Shown: piece after piece, positions 5,140 to 11,661 of the stretch
Layout of the letters: the number at the start of each line of letters is the position of its first letter
Position numbering within the stretch: the first letter of the stretch is position 1
Origin: an uncultured Aliterella sp.
GTDB taxonomy: Bacteria; Cyanobacteriota; Cyanobacteriia; Cyanobacteriales; Chroococcidiopsidaceae
Length of the DNA stretch: 11,661 bases
Assembly: GCA_905479905.1 (NCBI GenBank)
Contig: CAJQOK010000369.1
Span: forward strand, 1 to 11,661
Reading direction: 5' to 3'
Program-made: the position numbers and the translations under genes
Notes under the pieces: model-generated
What the model saw: only the letters and a program-made list of their open reading frames with translations
What the model was told of the DNA's origin: nothing
The model's database searches: none

Positions 5140-7431
5140 ACTTCTACAAATTAGCGATTGTGCTGAAGCAGGTTCTTGAGATGCCATACCTAATATTACG
5201 CGACCGTTAGGCAATCTAATGATACCTTGCGCTTCTACAATTGGATCTCCTAGTTTCCACTTTTTGCGAGAAATATTATTTTCATTTGATACGGCTATAG
5301 CTTGCGATTGCCTTGCGTCTGTCCTTGTAAGTTGCTCTAGTTGTGCTTTGTCAATTGGTGAATCTGATAAATTTTCCCATTCTTGAATTTCAGAGTAAGG
5401 ATTGACTGGCAAGCCTCCTGAACCCGTGACGACAAAACTACTTTGACTTGCATTGCGACGAGCTAAACAACTTCCTGCTACAACTTGTTCTGAAGTAACA
5501 AAGTTATTTTCCAAAGGTGTAAGGCTATTTTTAACATCAAATCCTAATGTCTGGATGTTTGTTACACCATCAATTCCCCTTTCAGAATCAGCATTGATCT
5601 CACTATCAGGAGAAAGAAATAATCCTTGAGTAGTAATTTGGATATTACCGCCCCTGCCTCCAAAGGATCTAGCTGTAATATCGCTATTTTCTAAGGCAGT
5701 TAACGTGCCTGTGTTAACGTTAATATTTCCACCATTGCCATTGCTGCCAGCAGTTGTAGATATTTCACTATTGCGACGCAATTCTAATGAGTCTTGCAGT
5801 TGTAATGTGATATTTCCCCCCTGATTGGAGGTACTTTGAGCTAATATTTTTCCTGACAAATCTAATTGAGTTGAACGAGCAGTAATATTTAGATTACCCG
5901 CTTCTCCATTTCCAGTACTGCTTACTGTTACTCTTGCTCTATCTTTTACAGCCAGTTGGTCTGTATTAATAATTAAATTACCAGAATTACCAGAAGTTGT
6001 AGCACGGGCTGATAATGAACTAGGTGTCCCGCTAGGAAGAGTAGAAATTACGTCTACTGACTTTGCTTTAATTGTTAAGTCACCGCCTTTCCCCAATCCT
6101 AAAGTAGCAGAAGATATTGCTGCTCCCTGTTGTAATTCCAGGTGTTGAGTCTCTAAAGTAATGTCACCACCGTTTCCTACGGCATTTGGTAAAACTATAG
6201 TTGATATAGAGCTACCTGTTCTCTGTTTCTCTATTTGTGAAGCTCTACCGTTCAAACTTATAGAGTTCTGAGCTTTTATGTTTATTGAACCTGCTGTCCC
6301 TACACCGAAAGTTCCCGAAAATATCTGCCCTCCTTCATCGACAATTATATTTTTACTAATGATATCGATATTACCTCCACTACCAGTCGCACCAGGCTCA
6401 ACTGAAGTATATAAACCGCTTTCTATTCCTCTTTCGACTGCTACTCTTGTTATCTTTAAAGTTTCTGATGAATTAATTGATAGTGTTTCCCCTTTCTCTG
6501 CTTGCAATGTAGCACTGGCGATCACAGAACCGTCACTGATTAAGATATTTCTACCTTGAACGTTGATTCTACCGCCTCCCGCTCCACTAGCATCTACAGT
6601 TGCTTGTAGTAGTAGTTGAACATCACCAAAATCTGGAACTTCTTTATAATTGAAGGAGAAGCCTTCAAGATTTGCTTCTAAACCGACTGAGCTAGGACTA
6701 TTTATACTACCTAGCTCAATTTGACCTCCGGCTGTTTTCAACGTTCCACCTTGAATTAATAAATTTCCCCCTATCAAAGCTAAAGTTTGATTTTGTTGGA
6801 CTCTTAACTCCGAAGTATTATCAACTTGTTCTGGCGAGATCGTTGTTCCTTGACCATTTCCTAGCACTGTAATATCTTCGGGTCTGGAGCCAAATTGCAA
6901 TTCTGTTGGCACACTAATTGTAAGTAGTACTGTATTACCTGGAGAAGAACTAGCACTAAATTGGGAGCTATCAGCAAAATTAATACTTTGGGCAGTAGTA
7001 CCTATGAATGAACCTTTAGTATCTAAAGTAGCATTTGAGCCAAAGATAATACCGTTGGGATTAACTAAAAAAAGATTAGCTTTTCCTAAGACTCCAAGCC
7101 TACCGAAGATTTGAGAAGCATTAGATCCTGTTACTCGGCTAAATATAGATTGAACGCTTGTAGGATTACTAAAATAAGCACTTTCTCCTTCATTAACATT
7201 AAATTCTTGGAAGCTATGGAAAAGGTTATTTTCCCTAATTGCTCCACCATCAATGAGATCGTTATTTACACCATCAATGACTCTAGACCTTACTGTAGAA
7301 CTTTCAGACCCTAAAGTATTATCAGGTATAATCTGAGCTAAGGCATAGCTTCCAAAAACAGAAGCGTTGCTAATAGTTACTACGGGATAAATCAAATTTA
7401 TCCAAAACGAAACCGAATTTAACCTAAGCAT
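5137..7431 (-). CDS. TpsA exoprotein, filamentous-hemagglutinin N-terminal domain, beta-helix
   Basis: This 764-residue secreted protein has a signal peptide ending near ALAQ (30-33) and then a TPS secretion domain (about 35-155). That domain holds the hallmark NPNG motif (124-127, in LVNPNGIIFGSNATLD) and FSNPTSVQSIFSRVTG (87-102). Residues about 160-640 are repetitive, with recurrent GGxI/GNGGxI turns (GNGGDITLETQ, GGNIQITTQG), as in right-handed beta-helix adhesins. The C-terminal SCLARRN...FVVTGSGGLP block (654-676) is common in cyanobacterial members. I see only two cysteines, 655 and 762, which could pair to form an anchor. It is last in the minus-strand unit, 30 bp after the DUF3386 gene. 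A ribosome site AAGGA lies about 14 nt upstream, rather far. It is probably exported by the neighbouring TpsB and acts at the cell surface or in the sheath; its ligand is unknown. Confidence 0.92.
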   Translation of the reverse strand: MLRLNSVSFWINLIYPVVTISNASVFGSYALAQIIPDNTLGSESSTVRSRVIDGVNNDLIDGGAIRENNLFHSFQEFNVNEGESAYFSNPTSVQSIFSRVTGSNASQIFGRLGVLGKANLFLVNPNGIIFGSNATLDTKGSFIGTTAQSINFADSSQFSASSSPGNTVLLTISVPTELQFGSRPEDITVLGNGQGTTISPEQVDNTSELRVQQNQTLALIGGNLLIQGGTLKTAGGQIELGSINSPSSVGLEANLEGFSFNYKEVPDFGDVQLLLQATVDASGAGGGRINVQGRNILISDGSVIASATLQAEKGETLSINSSETLKITRVAVERGIESGLYTSVEPGATGSGGNIDIISKNIIVDEGGQIFSGTFGVGTAGSINIKAQNSISLNGRASQIEKQRTGSSISTIVLPNAVGNGGDITLETQHLELQQGAAISSATLGLGKGGDLTIKAKSVDVISTLPSGTPSSLSARATTSGNSGNLIINTDQLAVKDRARVTVSSTGNGEAGNLNITARSTQLDLSGKILAQSTSNQGGNITLQLQDSLELRRNSEISTTAGSNGNGGNINVNTGTLTALENSDITARSFGGRGGNIQITTQGLFLSPDSEINADSERGIDGVTNIQTLGFDVKNSLTPLENNFVTSEQVVAGSCLARRNASQSSFVVTGSGGLPVNPYSEIQEWENLSDSPIDKAQLEQLTRTDARQSQAIAVSNENNISRKKWKLGDPIVEAQGIIRLPNGRVILGMASQEPASAQSLICRS

Positions 7432-7461
7432 ATTTCAATATTTTATTCCTTAACAATTTAA

Positions 7462-8253
7462 TCAATTAGCTTTATTAGAAATAACTTCGAGTTTAGTGAA
7501 ATTAAATTCTACCTCAAAATTATTGCCGTTTTCAATGTGTTGAATAACCCGACGAATTGGTAAATAGTAATTGCCAATCTTTCTGTAACTATCAGAAGAT
7601 ATTTCTGAGCCTATAAGTTGATTTGTTTTAGTATCGTAGAAACTGGATTGATATCGAGTGGCTATGTATCCTTCTGGCGTTTCTTCGGTGTCTAATGTTT
7701 TTACAACAACAGCATGAGGACCTAGTAAACGATTTACCTGAACAATTTGGTTGTTAGCTACTTGATAACGGGCTGTTGCTTTTCCACCATCTTCGATAAT
7801 CTCTGTCACTTTAGAATTTTCAACTGTACCGAACTTAAAAGCTTTATTTTTATGAGCAACTTCAAAAGGAGTACTGCGTCGATGTACAGCAATTAAAAGT
7901 ATTCCATTTTTTACAGTCTGACTAGCTTTTTCATTAGCAATACCAGTAACTTCTACACTTAAGTCCGGATTAACACGAACATAGCCGTTGTATCTATCCC
8001 TACCTTGCTTAAACTCTACTGCTGCTGTGTAACCTGGAAACTCATCGTTCCACGTATATCGATTTTCGTATGCCTTGCGAAAAAGCTCTAGTGCAGAGAC
8101 ATTTAAGGGTACGGCTTTTTTAGGGTTTTTTGCGAGTAGTAAATAATTAGTGGCAAAATGCGGTTGTTCTACTGCTTCTATCTTCAGGCTAGAACTAGGC
8201 AGAATCAACACTATTGGCAGACTATATCTAACTAGATATTTGACTAATTTCAT
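7462..8253 (-). CDS. exported DUF3386-family protein
   Basis: This 263-residue protein has an N-terminal hydrophobic signal (LVRYSLPIVLILPSSSL, 7-23), so it is probably periplasmic or secreted. The body matches the cyanobacterial/plant DUF3386 pattern: LFRKAYENRYTWNDEFPGYT (57-76), then YVRVNPDLSVEV (91-102), HRRSTPFEVAHKNKAF (124-139), and a C-terminal RKIGNYYLPIRRVIQHIENG (224-243) with FNFTKLEV. The function of this family is not known. Usual members lack an obvious export signal as far as I recall, so this may be an exported variant. AAGG lies about 8 nt before the ATG. It sits between the CHAT gene (45 bp upstream) and the TpsA gene (30 bp downstream) on the same strand, suggesting a shared transcript and a role in adhesin handling. 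Confidence 0.75.
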   Translation of the reverse strand: MKLVKYLVRYSLPIVLILPSSSLKIEAVEQPHFATNYLLLAKNPKKAVPLNVSALELFRKAYENRYTWNDEFPGYTAAVEFKQGRDRYNGYVRVNPDLSVEVTGIANEKASQTVKNGILLIAVHRRSTPFEVAHKNKAFKFGTVENSKVTEIIEDGGKATARYQVANNQIVQVNRLLGPHAVVVKTLDTEETPEGYIATRYQSSFYDTKTNQLIGSEISSDSYRKIGNYYLPIRRVIQHIENGNNFEVEFNFTKLEVISNKAN

Positions 8254-8298
8254 TACATTAACCTTAGGTAGTGGGAACTAATTCGTTTCTTGCTCCAG

Positions 8299-10704
8299 CT
8301 AACTTTTAACTAAGATAAAGCTAGACCATACTGCCGGAGGAGTTGTACGCGTGTTGATCGCTTTTATTTGGGCTTTTCTTAGTGCTTCTGCCTTAGTTTC
8401 TCCTCTTTTTTGTATTTGAGTATAAAAATCTTTGATCAATACTACAACATCAGCGTCGTTTATGTACCATAAACTAGATAAAACATTTTTAACTCTAGTC
8501 CGCACGGCAAGTCCAGCAATACCTAAAGTAGAGCGGCTGTCACCTGCGGCAGTTTGGCAACCGCTAAGAGCAAGTAAATCTATAAAGTTTTTATTTCCTC
8601 GAAAAATAGTTTCAAGTTCTTGTAAGGAAATACGGTTATCAAAGGCTTGCAAAGAACTACTATTGAGCGTACCTTTAAATTCTCCATGAGTTGCAATATG
8701 AACGATAGAATAGTTTCTTTTTCTAATTTGTTGTTCGAGATTGAATTCAGTAAACTTACTGTCTAAATTTTTTTCTCCTTTAATAATATCTTGTACAGCT
8801 TGGGTTTCAATTTCAACATTCGGTAAAGCAGGGAAGGGCGGTTTTTCTACTGTTAACCCAAATATTATACTAGATCGCGATTGTTGAGAGGTTTGGCTAT
8901 TCAGGTTATTACTTAAAGTATAAGAAATAGGGTAATTTTCAATTAGAAAATGTTTTCCATCATGCAAGGTAGCCATCGGAACATTTCTTAAGATACCATC
9001 ATTTATAAAAATTAGTTCGCTAGGTTTAAGTTTTTGTAAGTCGCCTTCAATGGGTCTAATTAATAAGTTATAAAATTCTTGGCATAAAGCTAAATACTTA
9101 TCACCACTTTGAAAATCCTCTAGCACATCGCGAAAATTTTTTACTTTATTCTCTAGTTCTGCTTTACTTAAGGCTATTGAATAATGTTTAATTATTTTGT
9201 TTTTAAACTGAAAAACTATATACGTTTTATCATCTAGAATAAGAGAATTTATTGTTGCTTTATCCGTTATTTGTATTTCTTTAGGCTGGTTAAGTACAGT
9301 TTTTATCTCTAAACATTCATCTCCAAAAAAGTTTTGTAACTCTGTTAGCTTTAGTAGTTCTGCTACTTCTAAAGCTTTAGGAATAGTTACTTCGCTTTCA
9401 TTATTTAGTAACAAACTTATTAATTGCCTGTAAACAGGCTCCACTTCATCGCGAACGTCAAATTGTAAGTCTTTACTAGCGCTTGTAATATCTCCTCTAA
9501 TACTTTGTAAGCTAGTAATTGCTTGTGTATAAGCCTCAATTGCTTCCGTTTTTGCTCCTTGTTGCCTATATATCCGCCCTGCTTGCCACTGCCAACGGTA
9601 CAAACTATCTAGAGCCATTGCTCGTTGCGCTGCGAGGATAGCGGCGCGAGTATTTTCTATTGCTACTGACAAGTCTTTTTGCTGCTCATAAAAGTTACCT
9701 AAGTCTCCTAAAGCAAAAGATTGAGTACGCCAATCACCAAGTGTTGTACTAATTAAACTAGCTTGATTTAAACTATCTACTTTAGCTGTGCCTGATTGGT
9801 ATGCAGCCAGTTTGATTAAACTATAAGCTTTACTGCGAGAATCTGGCAGTGTTATTAGGATATCAATTGCCTGCTGTTGGTATTGTTTATTTTGTGGCGA
9901 CATACGTAAAAGATTTAGTAGTGCCTTTACTTCTGATAAACTATTGCTACCTAAGCTGACTTTCAAAGCTTGATTGGCTGCAATTTTAGCACTATCTCGA
10001 TCTGAACCTGCTAACCTCAGTAACCGTTTTTGTTCCTCTTCTTCACCCTCATTTTCAGCTAATTTCGCTTGCGATTCGTACCAGTTAGCTCGCTTAAGCC
10101 AGATATTAACTTGATTATTTAAGGGAGTAACTGTGTAGTTAGGATTTAAAACCTTAGCTAAGTCTAGACTTTTTTGATAAGCGGCTATTGCTTTATCGTA
10201 ATTATTTGATAAAGAGTATGAGTTACCCAATACTCCCCAGGCTGTAGTCAGCGTTCTTCCACTTTCGCTTGCCTTGGTAAGAGCGATCGCTTTTTCTACT
10301 AAAGGTATCGCTTTGGCAAACTGACCCAACGAATTATAAGCTTGCGCTTGATCTACTAGAGTTTCTACAAACTTTGTTTCCTTCTCCGATTTTTGATAAA
10401 TTTCCCCTGCCCGTTGCCAAGCAGAAATAGCCTCAGAGATTCTACCTGTCCTGTTGTAAGCAGATGCCAGATTAGTATAAATATTAGCTAAATCCATCCC
10501 TTGCGAATTCTTGAGTATAGCTTCCCAAAATTCAACTGATTGCTCTGTTTGCTTAGTAGTATTTGTTTCAATTTGTCCTACTATATTAATAGCTTTACTA
10601 CTTACTTTTTCAGCTATTGCTAAGTTCCAGACACCCTGTATTAAAATACACAACAGAAGGCTAGTTATAAACAGTACATATCTATAAGGTCGATTAATTT
10701 TCAT
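8299..10704 (-). CDS. exported TPR-CHAT protease-like protein
   Basis: This 801-residue protein starts with a signal peptide or membrane anchor (VLFITSLLLCILIQGVWNLA, 10-29). Degenerate TPR repeats follow (about 70-185 and 320-405, for example IYTNLASAYNRTGRISEAIS and AWGVLGNSYSLSNNYDKAIA). A CHAT (caspase-like, HetF-associated) domain fills about 490-800. The predicted dyad is present: His673 in HIATHGEFKG and Cys716 in LALSGCQTAAGD, followed by GLAVRTRVKNVLSSLW (731-746). The chain ends AVWSSFILVKS, the family's usual finish. It could be an active cysteine protease in the periplasm that binds partners through its TPRs; the substrate is unknown. It is first in a three-gene minus-strand unit with DUF3386 and TpsA, so adhesin maturation is one inference. 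No clear ribosome site is seen. The start is supported by the signal peptide and is 32 bp from the divergent DUF928 gene. Confidence 0.9.
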   Translation of the reverse strand: MKINRPYRYVLFITSLLLCILIQGVWNLAIAEKVSSKAINIVGQIETNTTKQTEQSVEFWEAILKNSQGMDLANIYTNLASAYNRTGRISEAISAWQRAGEIYQKSEKETKFVETLVDQAQAYNSLGQFAKAIPLVEKAIALTKASESGRTLTTAWGVLGNSYSLSNNYDKAIAAYQKSLDLAKVLNPNYTVTPLNNQVNIWLKRANWYESQAKLAENEGEEEEQKRLLRLAGSDRDSAKIAANQALKVSLGSNSLSEVKALLNLLRMSPQNKQYQQQAIDILITLPDSRSKAYSLIKLAAYQSGTAKVDSLNQASLISTTLGDWRTQSFALGDLGNFYEQQKDLSVAIENTRAAILAAQRAMALDSLYRWQWQAGRIYRQQGAKTEAIEAYTQAITSLQSIRGDITSASKDLQFDVRDEVEPVYRQLISLLLNNESEVTIPKALEVAELLKLTELQNFFGDECLEIKTVLNQPKEIQITDKATINSLILDDKTYIVFQFKNKIIKHYSIALSKAELENKVKNFRDVLEDFQSGDKYLALCQEFYNLLIRPIEGDLQKLKPSELIFINDGILRNVPMATLHDGKHFLIENYPISYTLSNNLNSQTSQQSRSSIIFGLTVEKPPFPALPNVEIETQAVQDIIKGEKNLDSKFTEFNLEQQIRKRNYSIVHIATHGEFKGTLNSSSLQAFDNRISLQELETIFRGNKNFIDLLALSGCQTAAGDSRSTLGIAGLAVRTRVKNVLSSLWYINDADVVVLIKDFYTQIQKRGETKAEALRKAQIKAINTRTTPPAVWSSFILVKS
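10283..10290. repeat. HIP1 octamer GCGATCGC (one of four)
   Basis: The palindrome GCGATCGC is highly over-represented in many cyanobacterial genomes. Other copies are at 1078-1085, 2045-2052 and 3884-3891. The left, element-like block has two copies, so that DNA is either cyanobacterial in origin or well adapted to such hosts. Confidence 0.8.
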
Positions 10705-10729
10705 ACGTAGGCTTGCTCAGTAGCCAATA

Positions 10730-10735
10730 ATTATA
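10730..10735 (-). promoter_or_regulatory. candidate -10 element for the CHAT-DUF3386-TpsA unit
   Basis: The 32-bp gap between the divergent starts (10704 and 10737) contains a perfect TATAAT on the minus strand. It would place transcription start about 20 nt before the CHAT ATG. Its -35 region would fall inside the first codons of the DUF928 gene and shows no good match. The DUF928 gene's own promoter must lie inside the CHAT coding sequence. Confidence 0.35.
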
Positions 10736-10736
10736 T

Positions 10737-11450
10737 ATGACTGGTAAAAAGTTTCTACAGAAGATAATACCTATTTTTCCATTAGCGCTCTTGTTATTGA
10801 TATTACCTGAAAATAATATTTTAGTGTTAGCTCAAACTACTTCTACTTCCACTCTGCGTAAAACTCGAACTACTTCTACTTACACTCCGCGTAAAAAGAA
10901 AAAAGTAATAAAATCTCGAGTTTTAAGCGCTGGATCGCGTGGTTGTACTAAAGCCAATCTTCGGGAGGCAAGATTGCACTTGTTGGCTCCTGAAAGTCAC
11001 GTAGGGTTAACTACTGCTAGTCATCCAACTTTTTTCTGGCAAGTTACAGCAAATGCTCCCGTACAAATACGATTTACCCTTGTAGAACCAGGTGGACTTG
11101 AGCCAATAGTGGATTTTCAGCAGCTTGTACAAAAATCAGGAATAATAAAATTTCAATTACCTTTGCAACTTCCTGAACTTAAGCAAGGCAGACCTTATCG
11201 CTGGTCGGTAGCCCTAATTTGCAATCCAAAAAGACATTCGCAAAATGCTTATGCCTACGCTTGGATCGAGCGAGTACCAAAATCTCTTTATCTTACTGAG
11301 CATCTAAAACTGCGTAATGTTGAGCCAGCCACAATGTATGCGCGAGAAGGCATCTGGTACGATGCTTTAGCTGAAGCTTACAAGTATAATTCAAGTTCTC
11401 CACCGTTTTTAAGCCTTTTAACTCAACTTGAGCAATTTAACAAAATTTAG
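10737..11450 (+). CDS. exported DUF928 protein
   Basis: This 237-residue protein has a signal peptide (IIPIFPLALLLLILP core, cleavage likely after VLAQ, about residue 33). A basic, Thr/Ser-rich linker follows (34-62) and then the DUF928 domain (about 70-215). Its marks are GCTKANL (69-75), LAPESHVGLTTASHPTFFWQ (83-102), a LPLQLPELKQGRPYRWSVALIC strand region (141-162) and the C-terminal REGIWYDALAEAY (203-215). Two cysteines (70, 162) could form a disulfide. The end is short and irregular (FLSLLTQLEQFNKI) where family members usually have a longer tail, but length is near normal. DUF928 genes often lie beside CHAT, CHASE2 and TPS genes in cyanobacteria; their function is unknown. It is divergent from the CHAT gene and 25 bp upstream of a disrupted reading frame. 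No clear ribosome site. Confidence 0.85.
   Translation: MTGKKFLQKIIPIFPLALLLLILPENNILVLAQTTSTSTLRKTRTTSTYTPRKKKKVIKSRVLSAGSRGCTKANLREARLHLLAPESHVGLTTASHPTFFWQVTANAPVQIRFTLVEPGGLEPIVDFQQLVQKSGIIKFQLPLQLPELKQGRPYRWSVALICNPKRHSQNAYAYAWIERVPKSLYLTEHLKLRNVEPATMYAREGIWYDALAEAYKYNSSSPPFLSLLTQLEQFNKI
10835..10900 (+). repeat. 33-bp imperfect tandem duplication inside the DUF928 gene
   Basis: Two in-frame 33-bp units (10835-10867, 10868-10900) begin AACTACTTCTACTT and share GCGTAAAA. They encode TTSTSTLRKTR and TTSTYTPRKKK. The duplication lengthens the linker between signal peptide and DUF928 domain and adds positive charge just after the cleavage site. Confidence 0.75.
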
Positions 11451-11475
11451 TTTTAGACTGAGGCACGATTCTGAG

Positions 11476-11595
11476 ATGTGGAAAGTTCTAAAAAGAAGAC
11501 GAGCCTTCTTATTTGTTTGGTTAATTGTAACAGGACTGGTATTTATAGCAATCGCCAAGATGGTTAGGACGCTAAGTGCAAGACGTGTTCCATAG
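11476..11595 (+). pseudogene. truncated membrane-protein start, possibly CHASE2, cut by an IS
   Basis: The ATG at 11476 lies 25 bp after the DUF928 stop and opens 39 codons beginning MWKVLKRRRAFLFVWLIVTG, then a hydrophobic LVFIAIA. A short basic start followed by a transmembrane segment resembles the N-terminus of CHASE2 proteins, which often follow DUF928 genes. From about 11545 the reading frame enters DNA that appears to belong to an insertion sequence, so only about 23-25 codons are likely native. CHASE2 identity rests on a short match and on gene order, and is tentative. Confidence 0.35.
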
Positions 11596-11661
11596 CATCT
11601 CGCAGACATTCAAACAGAGCCAAATGTTTGCGAATGTGACTTTTGAGCCAAGACCAGCAGT
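11545..11661 (-). mobile_element. end of an IS630-family insertion sequence
   Basis: The transposase C-terminus ends at 11564, and IS630 elements normally finish within a few tens of bases of the stop. The sequence TATAGCAATCGCC near 11544-11556 contains TA dinucleotides and is a plausible terminal-repeat start, since IS630 elements insert at TA. The other end lies outside the window, so the boundary is estimated and the target duplication cannot be seen. Confidence 0.45.
11564..11661 (-). CDS. IS630-type transposase, C-terminal 31 residues
   Basis: The minus strand reads CWSWLKSHIRKHL, then LFECLRDAMEHVLHLAS and a TAA at 11566-11564. The W-S-x-L-K-x-x-I-R block with L-R-D-A-M is the usual C-terminal pattern of IS630/Tc1-mariner DDE transposases in cyanobacteria, just downstream of the last catalytic acidic residue. 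The rest of the gene is outside the window, so whether the element is intact cannot be judged. Confidence 0.7.
   Translation of the reverse strand, partial: CWSWLKSHIRKHLALFECLRDAMEHVLHLAS

Noticed and set aside
6278..7314. Plus-strand ORFs of 93 and 67 codons (6278-6559, 7111-7314)
   Set aside because: They are antisense to the TpsA gene; their composition mirrors its repeats.
8432..8689. 85-codon plus-strand ORF
   Set aside because: It is antisense to the CHAT catalytic region.
8299..10704. CHAT gene as part of a CRISPR type III-E (Craspase) system
   Set aside because: No Cas genes or array nearby, and the protein has an export signal, unlike the cytoplasmic TPR-CHAT of Craspase.
11418..11609. 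63-codon minus-strand ORF at the right edge
   Set aside because: It overlaps the end of DUF928, the truncated membrane-protein frame and the transposase in another frame, and has no family features.

Overview
The window looks cyanobacterial. It has four copies of the HIP1 octamer GCGATCGC (1078-1085, 2045-2052, 3884-3891, 10283-10290). It also carries several families typical of cyanobacteria: a DUF3987 primase-helicase, a two-partner-secretion (TPS) adhesin with its transporter, a TPR-CHAT protein, DUF3386 and DUF928. The exact genus cannot be read from the sequence. Large CHAT/TPS/DUF928 loci are common in filamentous and Chroococcidiopsis-like lineages.

Left block (1-2900, minus strand): a replication module of the kind found on plasmids and integrative elements. 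A promoter near 2857-2886 would transcribe a structured leader with a short possible leader ORF. A 76-residue winged-helix protein and a large primase-helicase follow; the latter runs off the left edge. The ribosome binding site of the winged-helix gene lies inside a hairpin, and its ATG overlaps the stop codon of the leader ORF, which suggests translational coupling. A 12-bp inverted repeat flanks a candidate promoter between the two protein genes.

Middle gap (2835-3395): no intact gene. The minus strand shows what may be a decayed, twice-frameshifted coding remnant. A promoter for the rightward gene lies near its right end.

Right block (3396-11475): an envelope/secretion locus. An outer-membrane TpsB transporter (plus strand) converges on a TpsA exoprotein (minus strand), with an AT-rich hairpin between their ends. 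TpsA is the last gene of a compact minus-strand unit: exported TPR-CHAT protease-like protein, then exported DUF3386 protein, then TpsA (gaps of 45 and 30 bp). An exported DUF928 protein diverges from the CHAT gene across only 32 bp. All five products have an N-terminal export signal, so the locus probably builds or processes a cell-surface adhesin. The role of the CHAT protein in that process is an inference.

Right edge (11476-11661): a short membrane-protein start, possibly the beginning of a CHASE2 gene, breaks off and runs into the C-terminal end of an IS630-type transposase on the minus strand. An insertion sequence has probably disrupted the gene downstream of DUF928.
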